The notes under the pieces were generated by a model, which saw only the letters and a program-made list of their open reading frames with translations, had not been told where the DNA came from and did not search any database. Below are positions 1-7,604 of a stretch of DNA of 30,876 bases, piece after piece. Position numbers and translations under genes: made by a program. How positions within the stretch are numbered: position 1 is the stretch's first letter; each line of letters opens with the position of its first letter. This DNA comes from an uncultured Clostridia bacterium (GTDB lineage: Bacteria; Bacillota; Clostridia; Oscillospirales; Butyricicoccaceae): NCBI GenBank assembly GCA_910589115.1, contig CAJUSB010000030.1:1-30876 (forward strand). The letters run 5' to 3'.

Positions 1-32
1 CGTTCGATGTCCAGGAAGTTTTGCCGCTTTTT

Positions 33-299
33 TTAACATTTGGAACGCAGATACGAGAGCATCCGCTGCTCCAGGGTCACATCGGTATCGGTGAAGCTGA
101 TTTTCACCACGTATTTTCCATGCCGATAGCAGTATGGGTTCCCGATTTGCCGGATGAAGTCCAAAATCCGTTCTTCCTTCGGCAAGTCAGTATTGACCTT
201 TACATCGCGGATATCCCGCAAGGTATCAATATCAACCGTCCGAATGTCCACATTTTTCATGGCTTCAAGCTCTTCTTTGGTGTAAATATGCTGTTCCAT
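33..299 (-). CDS. Small DUF6870-like ICE protein
   Basis: An 88-aa acidic, hydrophilic protein with no signal peptide or membrane segment. The start is fixed by a GGAGGA ribosome site just upstream of the ATG at 299; a longer open frame running upstream overlaps the ParB-like gene and has no such site. The N-terminus (MEQHIYTKEELEAMK) and the middle (IRDVKVN..LPKEERILDFIRQIGNPYCYRHG) recall short proteins of the DUF6870 type found in clostridial conjugative elements; that family name is from memory. Function is unknown. It lies 14 bp downstream of the ParB-like gene on the same strand, so it is probably the last visible gene of that operon. Real gene: fairly sure. Family: moderately sure. Confidence 0.75.
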   Translation of the reverse strand: MEQHIYTKEELEAMKNVDIRTVDIDTLRDIRDVKVNTDLPKEERILDFIRQIGNPYCYRHGKYVVKISFTDTDVTLEQRMLSYLRSKC

Positions 300-313
300 A
301 GGCTTCCTCCATT

Positions 314-1180
314 TCACGTTTTGAAGCGGTAAGGCAGCTTGCTGCCGTCGGGCTGACTGTTGTATTTTTCGAGCAGGACGCGGGCATAGCGTAAAGCCAC
401 GCTGCCCGTACTGAAATCCTGTCGACTGCATCGGATAATGCTCTCGGGTTCGACAAGGGATAGGCATTCGATAAAAATTGCATTATCCAGCTCGGATTCA
501 TACGTTTTCAGAAACAGCGCCAGACCAGACAGCATGGCCGCGCGAAGGGAGTTCGGCGCGCCCTGCCACGTATCGGACAATAGCTGGAGCATCCGGTCAA
601 AGGCTGCGCCGCCTAAAAGCCGGTAGGCATTGATTACCGCACGGGTTGCGGCGATTTCATATTCCTTGCCAGTCGGGATACTGAGCGCCCAGCGGAAACC
701 GTTTTTCTCGACTAGCCGCTTGATTTCAATCACTTCCGCGTCGGTGCCGGATTCGATCAGCGCGTTTGTGGACTGGGATAACGTCATGCGCTTATTCGCC
801 TTGTCCAGTTTTGCGTACAATTCGGCTTCCATTTCATAGGTCAGATCGTCATGGACACGACACATAACGATTACATCTGCCCCGTCGTTCATCTTACGCA
901 AGGCTGCCGCGCGGTGTTGCCCATCAACTATAAAAAAATGACCGTCCCGAAAGCTGACAATCAATGGGTTCAGCAGACGGTCGTCCCATTTGCGGATGAG
1001 CTTGTCCACGTCCTTTTCCTCGACCGGGCGCTGATATGCCTGCCCGGAGGTCAGCCGGTTTGTGGGAAGCATCCGCATCTCACCCGTACTGCGGTACTCC
1101 TTCAGAAACAAAGTCGGCTGCGGCTCCTTTGGGGACTTGGCTTTGGATTTGGAAGAATGACGCTTTTTGCGGTAACTCAT
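314..1180 (-). CDS. ParB-like nuclease-domain protein (first of a pair)
   Basis: A 288-aa protein with a very basic N-terminus (MSYRKKRHSSKSKAKS). A ParB/sulfiredoxin-like N-terminal domain follows: the PTNRLTSGQAYQRPVEEKDVDKL stretch around residues 39-61 and the nucleotide-binding signature VDGQHRAAALRK around residues 86-97. The C-terminal half is helical and resembles the ParB-like proteins encoded by clostridial conjugative elements rather than chromosomal Spo0J. AAAGGA upstream of the ATG supports the start. It starts 4 bp after the stop of the 349-aa ParB-like gene, so the two are probably translated from one mRNA. The likely role is in replication, partition or regulation of the mobile element; the exact activity is not shown by the sequence. 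Confidence 0.85.
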   Translation of the reverse strand: MSYRKKRHSSKSKAKSPKEPQPTLFLKEYRSTGEMRMLPTNRLTSGQAYQRPVEEKDVDKLIRKWDDRLLNPLIVSFRDGHFFIVDGQHRAAALRKMNDGADVIVMCRVHDDLTYEMEAELYAKLDKANKRMTLSQSTNALIESGTDAEVIEIKRLVEKNGFRWALSIPTGKEYEIAATRAVINAYRLLGGAAFDRMLQLLSDTWQGAPNSLRAAMLSGLALFLKTYESELDNAIFIECLSLVEPESIIRCSRQDFSTGSVALRYARVLLEKYNSQPDGSKLPYRFKT

Positions 1181-1184
1181 GATG

Positions 1185-2234
1185 TCACAATCCTTTCACC
1201 TTTTTGAATAAATCTGCGGTTGCGGCATGGATGGAATCAAACTGCTGCCGCAAATAATCAACCTGTTCCGGCGTTAAAGCTGGAAAAACCACTTCATAAT
1301 AGGGGCTGCTGTACCACTCCGTATCACGCTGAAATTTCTGCGTAAATGCTGTGATTTCGGCCAGAAAACTATCCGGCGTGCATCTGCAATCCTTGTCAAG
1401 ATTCTTTAAGTCGGCAATGGATTCAGCAACGGTAGCAAACCGCCTGCCATCTGATGTAAACGGCGGCACGGGTGGTGGCTGTGATCGTTCTGTCTGCTGC
1501 ACGTCCTGCGGCGGTTCTGACTTTTCGGACAGCTGCGCCGCTTTTGCTGGAGTATCTGCCGCCGCGATGGCGGGCGAGTGTTCTGACTGCGCTGCCGATT
1601 GATAATCGTCAACCGATCGGATTTCACCAGACACAAGCTGGCTGGCAGCTTTTTTTTGCTGATCCGGTTCCATGCGGGACAGCTTGAGCGCGTCCTTCTT
1701 GCTAATCTTGGTGTCCGCGCTGCGGATAATCTCTTTGGCTTCTGGGGCCAGATTTTTGGCGGTCTGAATTTGCCGCTCTACCGTCCGAGGGGCAACCCCG
1801 AGCTTATCAGCTGTATCCTGAACGAACGATTTTACGGAATCAGAACGACATTTTGCCGCTCTGATTTTCTCGCTTTTCCGGTCGCCCCCGTTTTTGGATT
1901 CCGGGTACAGAGATTCATAAATGCGCTTTCGGCGCAGAAGCAGGTCGCCGTATTCTACCGGTGATAGATCGCTCCGGATGAAGTTTTCATCAATCTCGGC
2001 AAGTTCTGCTTGCAGCCCTTCCAGGCTGCTAACCGTACATTCAATTTCCGGCCAGTCCAGCAGCTTTGCAGCTTCCAGACGGTGTAGTCCGGCAATCAGG
2101 ATGTGCCTGTGGTCAACCGTGATTGGATTCAACAGTCCGATTTCCGCAATGCTTTTCGCCAGTTCCTGAATGTGTTCCGGGTTCGCAGTGCGCCGCCCCG
2201 GATTGATTTTGACCTCGGCGGTCGGGATAAGCAT
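1185..2234 (-). CDS. ParB/RepB/Spo0J-family partition-like protein
   Basis: A 349-aa protein with a canonical ParB N-terminal domain at residues 1-90: NPGRRTANPEHIQELAKSI, GLLNPITVD and the box 2 motif IAGLHRLEAAKLL. An acidic ENFIRSDLSPVEYGDLL segment and a helix-turn-helix near residues 140-165 (DTADKLGVAPRTVERQI) follow. The C-terminal part is low-complexity (A/S/P/Q rich) and then a helical tail. AAAGGAG precedes the ATG. ParB proteins bind centromere-like sites and CTPase-switch onto DNA; mobile-element versions may instead control copy maintenance or transfer. No ParA is in view. It heads the minus-strand group that continues into the second ParB-like gene and the DUF6870-like gene. Confidence 0.9.
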   Translation of the reverse strand: MLIPTAEVKINPGRRTANPEHIQELAKSIAEIGLLNPITVDHRHILIAGLHRLEAAKLLDWPEIECTVSSLEGLQAELAEIDENFIRSDLSPVEYGDLLLRRKRIYESLYPESKNGGDRKSEKIRAAKCRSDSVKSFVQDTADKLGVAPRTVERQIQTAKNLAPEAKEIIRSADTKISKKDALKLSRMEPDQQKKAASQLVSGEIRSVDDYQSAAQSEHSPAIAAADTPAKAAQLSEKSEPPQDVQQTERSQPPPVPPFTSDGRRFATVAESIADLKNLDKDCRCTPDSFLAEITAFTQKFQRDTEWYSSPYYEVVFPALTPEQVDYLRQQFDSIHAATADLFKKVKGL

Positions 2235-2827
2235 ACGCTGTCAACTCCTTTTATTTTTTCGCCGGATAGAACACATGGCACCATCGGAAATCCAGTGGCG
2301 TCACGTCTTGCATCTGGCAAGAAATTAAAATAAGAAGGGCATTCCGGTCACTTTTTTTTGATTCTCCGAAATCAGGGAATAAATGTGACCGGTTTTTTCA
2401 GCCCTTTCATGCTCCATAGAAAGATGTGCCGTATTCTCAGGCGACGGGATCGCCCTACTGCTCACCCCCGGCACATGGAATATGCAAGCCGGTTTGCGGC
2501 ACAAACGACACGCGATACCATCAGACGGCGGCGGCAGGTGACTAATCTGCCCGGACCAATCCCACAGTATCCCCCTTTTTCCCAGCGGTACAGGTTTTGC
2601 GTATGCACCGCTGCGTTCCGGCATTGCCAATGTCATCTGCAGGGAACGCTCGGCCTTCGATGCTATCGTTGGGACGAATGACGAGCGGTAAATCCTCCTC
2701 TCTCGCCGGTCGCCATTCGCAGGCTGTCTTCGCGTCGGTCCTGCGCCGCAGCGGTGCGGTGCTTGCATATTGGATATGAACGAGGCTTTTCCTCGTTATT
2801 TGTCAAGGTACAACGATTACATGGCGA
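2235..2827. other. 593-bp gap, one weak ORF and a long-loop hairpin
   Basis: No convincing gene. A minus-strand open frame of 147 codons (2325-2768) has no ribosome site and a composition like a chance frame, though its last 25 codons could be a conserved tail, so I leave it as doubtful. An inverted repeat, CCGGTCAC at 2344-2351 and GTGACCGG at 2385-2392, is followed on the plus strand by six T residues; it could be a weak terminator or a structured leader of the ParB operon. The ParB operon promoter should lie here, but I cannot pick it with confidence. Confidence 0.4.
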
Positions 2828-3160
2828 TCAGTGGCACAATAAAACGATGATACTGTCCAGTATAGAAAGCTCTCTGCCCTGGAAAAAGGCTCTTGCTTTC
2901 TTAAGTACGGTAATCTGTTCCGAGTTAAGTTCCTGCCGTTCACAGGATCGCTGGTTCAAGTGAAATCCATCGGCAATCTTAACGCCGCCGCCATAGCGGC
3001 CACGAACCGTTTCAATAGGGTATGAGCACATGAGTACCACAAGATCGCGGCAGATTGTCCGCCTGGATACTTTAAGTTCCCGGGCCAGGTTGTCGATTGT
3101 ATCGTATCTTCTGAAGCACAACACTTCCAGCAGTTTCTGCTGGCGTTCGCCCGGACTCAT
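2828..3160 (-). CDS. DeoR/HTH_11-type transcriptional regulator, short
   Basis: A 110-aa protein. Residues 5-65 form a winged helix-turn-helix of the DeoR/HTH_11 kind (KLLEVLCFRRYDTIDNLA, then VSRRTICRDLVVL and a GGGVKIADG wing). There is no sugar-phosphate sensor domain, so it is much shorter than full DeoR or WYL regulators; the remaining 45 residues are helical. AGGAGG directly upstream of the ATG gives a strong start. Short regulators of this kind are common in clostridial conjugative elements. It sits between the ParB genes and the cargo, so it may control backbone genes. The target is unknown. Confidence 0.85.
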   Translation of the reverse strand: MSPGERQQKLLEVLCFRRYDTIDNLARELKVSRRTICRDLVVLMCSYPIETVRGRYGGGVKIADGFHLNQRSCERQELNSEQITVLKKARAFFQGRELSILDSIIVLLCH

Positions 3161-3568
3161 GCCGCCACCTCCTTCGCATTGCTCTCCCTAACACATACTA
3201 CCGCATAAAGGTGCCAGCGCACGGCATCTTTAAGAAAATTTTCTGGAAAACTTCTCAAAATTTTCATTACATTCATTGTTCCTCCCAAAAGTCAAAATAA
3301 ATTTTTTAATTCAGGGAGGATGGAGGGGCACGTGGATTATAGGACGTGTTTAAGCGAAGATTAAAACTGAAATTTTATGTTTTTGTAGTTAGGTTCACCA
3401 TCCAGAAGGGGCATATTTTCACCCCCCTCTATTGATTAGATGTTAAATACCGTATGTGTGGTGAGATGCCGGTCATAAGAGAAGCCCCTTGTTTAGGGAC
3501 TCTTTTTAAGAGATGAAAAACGCACCTTAAACCTAGAAATTTACGGTGCATATATATTGCTGGAAATT

Positions 3569-3716
3569 AAGGAACCTCTGAATAAATCCCCGCACGCATC
3601 TTCGCGTTCCAAATTCCCGCTGAACTGCGTCAGAAAACCTGAAATCCGACAGGATTCCTACGTTTTCTTCCTTGCCAACGCAAATCTGTGCGCGTTGATT
3701 TAATCAGAGCTTCCTT
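3569..3716. repeat. MITE-like element with 5-bp flanking repeat
   Basis: A non-coding 148-bp stretch whose ends are imperfect inverted repeats: AAGGAACCTCTGAATAAATC on the left, and AAGGAAGCTCTGATTAAATC when the right end is read on the minus strand. The direct repeat AAATT flanks both ends (3564-3568 and 3717-3721), as expected for a target-site duplication. It has no transposase and would need one supplied in trans. The family is not identified. Confidence 0.6.
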
Positions 3717-3762
3717 AAATTTATCAACAACGATAACCATTTATCAATTATTAACATAAATG

Positions 3763-3803
3763 CAAAAAGCCGGATGACCTTTCCAAAGGCACATCCGGCT
3801 TTA
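3763..3803 (-). terminator. Rho-independent terminator for the LRR/SLH operon
   Basis: GCCGGATG pairs with CATCCGGC around a loop that itself contains CCTTT/AAAGG. Read on the minus strand the stem is followed by TTTTT, so it should end the operon that runs 6582 to 3943. AT-rich sequence on the other side could let it work in both directions. Confidence 0.65.
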
Positions 3804-3942
3804 ATAATTAAATTTCAAATGATCTATTTAGTAAATTTGCAAAATACACTGTTATTTATAACGCAATTTGAAATCTATAGTCAGAAGCACATACGCCAAA
3901 GGCTGACGTATGTGCTTCTAAACGATAAGGAACTGTCTACGG

Positions 3943-5457
3943 TTATTTGAGTTTTTGCGCAAAATTTACTGCTCTTTCGGCAAGTGCAGCAGCTTCTGCA
4001 CGTGTAATAGTTCGCTCAGGATGGAATTTACCATCAGAGTATCCATTACAAATACCGGCATTGCTTAACGCATTAATTTCTAAAGCATATTTAAGCGGTA
4101 GGTCGGGGTTATCCAGACTATATACGTCTGAAAATTGCTCGCTCTGTTCCTCGCTATAATCTTCCCAAATATAATTTGGCAATCCGTTATAAATTAAGTA
4201 TGCAAATTCGTCTCGGCGGATGGGACGATCAAATTCCTGCCACTCCGGTTCATATAGTACAATATATCGATCCATATAATCGTAATAGGTTTGATACCAT
4301 GGCGAAGAAACCGCCAAATAAGAGGTATTATTTGTTGCGGAAGCGTGCATACTTGCTGCAAGCTTCACCGCCTCCGCGGTGCTAAGTTTCTCATTTGGCT
4401 CAAACCGATTCGTGGTCTTTCCGTCCATCAGCCCGGTTTCATAGGCAAGCGCCACACTGTTATAGTACCATTGATTTGATGGAACGTCAGGAAATACGCT
4501 CTTAAAACTGCGCGTATGCGAAAACATATTTTCTCGAATCAGCATTTCCCCCTCTGAATGTTCATAAGGAGTACCTATGAAAGCGTCAAATTCGGCAAAT
4601 GTACGGGCGGACTTGTTAAAGGCGTTCAAGCTGCTGCAATTTGCAAATGCACGTCTGCCGATTCGGTGAGCGCCATTGGGCAGCGGCGAAACCTGTTTCA
4701 GTGCAGTGCATCCCTCAAATGCTGAACTACATATGATCTTTAAGGAATCCGGTACTGTAACCCCTGTGATCGTATGGTTTTGATAAAATACTTTTTCACC
4801 AATGGCGGTTACTCCGTCTGGAATTATAATGTTACCGCCAGCGCCATTGTAAGCAACAACCATTTCGCCCAGCAGCGTGAAAGCTCCTTCCTGAGTCGGT
4901 TGTCTTGAAGAAGCTACGGTTGTATACTTTTTTTCACCAACAGGCTGCCCTCCCATCCTTTCCGAAATGATGACAGCATTTGCTTTTTCCCATGGCGTAT
5001 TTGTGAAGGTATCATAACACACCATAACTGTTTCCGGAAGCCGAACTTCTATAAGCGCAGTACAGTTTCGAAATGCATCATCTTCTATCAGCAAAACAGA
5101 ATCAGGAATTTTCGCTTCTGTAAGAGCACAGCCCTCAAACGCACGGCGTCCAATCTCCAACAAACCTTGTGGGAAATTCACATACACAAGGTTTTTAGCA
5201 TCGCAAAATGCAAGCGTTTGAATAATTTTAACACTTTCCGGAATTTGAACCTCTGTAATTGTTTCGTTGTTTGCGAACGCAAGCGGTTCAATACAGGTCA
5301 CGCCATCCGGGATTGTAACATTGCTGTCCGTTCCAAGATATTTGACCAGCCGGCCATTGTCAATTTGGAAGTCTGCGTCGCTGGCAGCAGCGCTGCAAAA
5401 AAGCAGCGCTGCCAGGACGATTGCCAATACAAAATATCGGCTTGCTTTAGATTTCAT
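3943..5457 (-). CDS. Secreted BspA-type leucine-rich-repeat protein with SLH domains
   Basis: A 504-aa protein. The start at 5457 is chosen because GGGAGGA lies about 8 bp upstream; the longer frame to 5490 includes that site. Residues 1-28 form a signal peptide (basic start, hydrophobic core, AAASDA end). Residues 30-310 hold BspA/LRR_5-type repeats (VTIPDGVTCIEPLAF, VQIPESVKIIQTLAF, AKIPDSVLLIEDDAF and others). Residues 325-504 hold three S-layer homology segments (FPDVPSNQWYYNSVALAY, a divergent middle one, and FSDVYS..ALEINALSNAGICNGYSDG). The SLH part should anchor it to the cell wall while the LRR part faces outward, often for adhesion. It follows the 355-aa gene by 57 bp, probably under the TcdR-type promoter at 6704-6732. 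Confidence 0.9.
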   Translation of the reverse strand: MKSKASRYFVLAIVLAALLFCSAAASDADFQIDNGRLVKYLGTDSNVTIPDGVTCIEPLAFANNETITEVQIPESVKIIQTLAFCDAKNLVYVNFPQGLLEIGRRAFEGCALTEAKIPDSVLLIEDDAFRNCTALIEVRLPETVMVCYDTFTNTPWEKANAVIISERMGGQPVGEKKYTTVASSRQPTQEGAFTLLGEMVVAYNGAGGNIIIPDGVTAIGEKVFYQNHTITGVTVPDSLKIICSSAFEGCTALKQVSPLPNGAHRIGRRAFANCSSLNAFNKSARTFAEFDAFIGTPYEHSEGEMLIRENMFSHTRSFKSVFPDVPSNQWYYNSVALAYETGLMDGKTTNRFEPNEKLSTAEAVKLAASMHASATNNTSYLAVSSPWYQTYYDYMDRYIVLYEPEWQEFDRPIRRDEFAYLIYNGLPNYIWEDYSEEQSEQFSDVYSLDNPDLPLKYALEINALSNAGICNGYSDGKFHPERTITRAEAAALAERAVNFAQKLK

Positions 5458-5514
5458 AATGGATTCCTCCCATGTTAGTTTTATATTCACACGGAAGGGA
5501 TCCGTGTGGATATT

Positions 5515-6582
5515 TTAATCAAACAGAACAGTCAGGTTACCACAGTTTCCGCCAGGCAGGATCAGTTCAACAATCGCCGTATTAGATGAACCCAGGGAGC
5601 GATACCAACACGACCCTTCCGTTTTTAATGGCGTAAATTCTTCCCAACTGCCGCCATTGATTCGACCTACAAGTGTTTGCGCGGTAACAAGTGGATTATT
5701 CCAATCCGGAATAATCTTAATTTTCCGGTTAGACGCCTTATTAACCGTAAGCCTGTAAATAACACCGTAATTTCCGCTCAGTACATCAAGGCCATTCTTC
5801 TTGTAGGAAACAACGGGTTGATATTCGTTCTGATTACGTTTCGGTCTCCAATCATTCAGAACATAGACCTTGCTGGTTTGCGAAGCATCCAGCGTGCAGG
5901 TTTTCTGTGAATAGCCAATTTCACCGCAGAAAAAATTGCCCACAGCAGACGCCCAGCCGGATACCGTTGTAGAAAACAGTTCTGACATATTATCCTGTTT
6001 GCTTTTGCTGGCGACATATACCCGGAAATAAACGCCAGAGGAAACCGAGGCTTTCAAGCAGGCATGAAGATTCGCTGTTATATAATGCAGTTCACCATTA
6101 AATGAACCTTCGCCGCCACAAAGGTATGCGATGCTGTTTGCAGGAATACGTTTGGTCTTGAATGTAGATGTATTTTGGAAATCCGCCAGTACTTTATTGG
6201 TAATTCCCAGCGCGGTATTGTCCAAAGTGCCTGCAGTTGCTTTCTCCTTTGTATTTTGAGCACTACACTTGTAGGTAATGGTAACAGCAGAACCGGTATT
6301 GTTCTGAACCGCGATACCATAGCGGAAACCGCCCTCATAGCCGCCTTTGCTCTGGAGATGTGTATAGAGTTCAACATCTTTCAATGTGGTTCCGACACTT
6401 GCCCCCCACATACAGGCCAGCGTGTTGGCAGTAACATCAATCGTTTCCGGATTGTCGCAATACACCAAATTATTGCCTGCGGAGCCAAACGTAATACCGG
6501 TGTTGGGTTCAGGCAGCGTCAATGCTGCTGCCGCTGCGTCGATACCGCTGCGCATTTCGACCTCAAACTTGTTTTCTGACAT
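5515..6582 (-). CDS. Unrecognised 355-aa protein without signal peptide, TcdR-type promoter
   Basis: I do not recognise a family. The protein begins MSENKFEVEMRSGIDAAAA and has no signal peptide or membrane segment. It is rich in Asn, Thr, Gly and Ser and looks beta-rich, as in a surface or capsule-like protein. AAGGAAG precedes the ATG. The C-terminal 80 residues (GLDVLSGNYGVIYRLTV..., GSSNTAIVELILPGGNCGNLTVLFD) could be a jelly-roll-like domain. It is the first gene after a perfect TTTACA-N17-TCTTTA promoter (6704-6732), and the LRR/SLH gene follows 57 bp downstream. Sharing a promoter class with the CHAP and TIM-barrel genes suggests it is released by the same route. Function unknown. Confidence 0.75.
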   Translation of the reverse strand: MSENKFEVEMRSGIDAAAAALTLPEPNTGITFGSAGNNLVYCDNPETIDVTANTLACMWGASVGTTLKDVELYTHLQSKGGYEGGFRYGIAVQNNTGSAVTITYKCSAQNTKEKATAGTLDNTALGITNKVLADFQNTSTFKTKRIPANSIAYLCGGEGSFNGELHYITANLHACLKASVSSGVYFRVYVASKSKQDNMSELFSTTVSGWASAVGNFFCGEIGYSQKTCTLDASQTSKVYVLNDWRPKRNQNEYQPVVSYKKNGLDVLSGNYGVIYRLTVNKASNRKIKIIPDWNNPLVTAQTLVGRINGGSWEEFTPLKTEGSCWYRSLGSSNTAIVELILPGGNCGNLTVLFD

Positions 6583-6876
6583 GATTTAACTTCCTTTGCA
6601 AATAAATTATCCTTAAAAACAAATCACCACTTGGACATAACGGTACTTTGAGAGTGTCCCTCTGCTCAAAGCGCCGGGTTTTTCATTTTTCCTGGACAAT
6701 TATTAAAGACCTGTTGGAAGCTAAAATGTAAACTGTAGAAAAATAATTTTGAAGTTTTTTGTCGGGTATCCTGATTCCTGATTTGAAGCATCAGCCAGAT
6801 TCTCGAAGTTCATCCCCCTGTTCGGCTAAAATCCTGATAAATCGGTATCCTCTCTGACTGTATGCCGCAAAACAAA
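6583..6876. other. 294-bp gap: leader hairpin and TcdR-type promoter
   Basis: Holds the minus-strand promoter at 6704-6732 and, between it and the ATG at 6582, a hairpin (6641-6676, 12-bp arms with one mismatch) in the predicted leader RNA. On the plus strand that hairpin is followed by TTTTT, so it may also act as a terminator in that direction. I see no gene and no clear terminator for the minus-strand gene ending at 6877. Confidence 0.55.
6704..6732 (-). promoter_or_regulatory. TcdR-type promoter, TTTACA-N17-TCTTTA (copy 1)
   Basis: On the minus strand, TTTACA (6727-6732) and TCTTTA (6704-6709) are separated by exactly 17 bp and preceded by an A/T-rich stretch (AAATTA-N10). TcdR/UviA/BotR-type sigma factors use TTTACA at -35 with a -10 related to CTCTTTA (known for the family). 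It should drive the 355-aa gene and the LRR/SLH gene behind it. Confidence 0.8.
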
Positions 6877-7581
6877 TCAAACTGATGAATCAGCGGCGAT
6901 TCTTTGAAGGCTATCAAAAACCGTTAGCGCGGATAATAAATCCATTTGATATGCTTCATAGCAATAATAGCAATTTACATCAGACCACATGAAAAAGATT
7001 GATTTCTGATAAATACAAACGGTGCCTTGTGGCATGATGGGGGTGATTTCCTTCCAGCGTGCCGCAAATTGTTGTAGTTCCAACCAGCGTCCGCTGCTGC
7101 CGCAAAAAATGAAGTTCCAGTCAGTATCCTTCCAACTGACATAAGTACCGTCTTCAGCGATCTGTGCATCAAGATTTGGCAACAGCTCCCTACATTCTGT
7201 TCTTTCTTCCAGAATCTCTGGCAGAGCGATATCAAGATCAAACTTAAGATAATGGGAACCGTGAATCGAACCGACTTTGCACGACAATGGCAACCTTGCG
7301 ATATCAGGCTTATCGTCAGTGGAATCCTGCAAAGAAATATCGTAAATTTCAATGTCATAGGCTTCATTGGATGTTGTCGCTGCAAAAAGATATTCAGTTG
7401 ATTCACCGTTCTCGGAATTAACTGCCGGCAAAAAAGTCGGAAAGTAAACTGGTATATTTACATTTTGGAACGTCAATTGATTGATTCCATTTGTCTGCTG
7501 TTTTACAGCTGGAGATGAATCAAACGATCCTGCTGCAAAGCATAGCGCCAGGAAAACTGAAATGACTTGGATAATGTGCAT
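6877..7581 (-). CDS. Exported protein of unknown function, downstream of WG/SLH gene
   Basis: A 234-aa protein. Start at 7581 chosen for TAAGGTGAT before the ATG; the longer frame to 7632 overlaps the upstream gene. The N-terminus MHIIQVISVFLALCFAAGSF is a signal peptide or single membrane anchor. The rest is a beta-rich extracellular domain with no family I recognise (FQNVNIPVYFPTFLP..., VSWKDTDWNFIFCGSSGRW, a C-terminal helix). It begins 23 bp after the WG/SLH gene, so the two are probably one operon. The fold may resemble domains that bind or scaffold surface proteins, but that is a guess. Confidence 0.7.
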   Translation of the reverse strand: MHIIQVISVFLALCFAAGSFDSSPAVKQQTNGINQLTFQNVNIPVYFPTFLPAVNSENGESTEYLFAATTSNEAYDIEIYDISLQDSTDDKPDIARLPLSCKVGSIHGSHYLKFDLDIALPEILEERTECRELLPNLDAQIAEDGTYVSWKDTDWNFIFCGSSGRWLELQQFAARWKEITPIMPQGTVCIYQKSIFFMWSDVNCYYCYEAYQMDLLSALTVFDSLQRIAADSSV

Positions 7582-7604
7582 AAGTATCACCTTATTCAAA
7601 ATGG

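Larger units (their letters stand above)
3161..3942. other. 782-bp gap at the left cargo boundary
   Basis: No gene seen on either strand. The stretch holds a short palindrome AGAAAATTTTCT (3231-3242) upstream of the HTH gene, which could be an operator. It also holds the MITE-like element at 3569-3716, a terminator hairpin at 3763-3803, and a second perfect 13-bp inverted repeat (3883-3895 with 3907-3919) without a T-run, just past the LRR/SLH gene. It marks the change from ICE backbone to cargo. Confidence 0.6.

Noticed and set aside
2325..2768. 147-codon minus-strand open frame upstream of the ParB gene
   Set aside because: No ribosome site at any possible start, and an amino-acid make-up like a chance frame; only its tail looks possibly conserved.
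3883..3919. Perfect 13-bp hairpin as a terminator
   Set aside because: Neither side has a T-run, so I prefer the hairpin at 3763-3803 as terminator; this one is only noted as structure.
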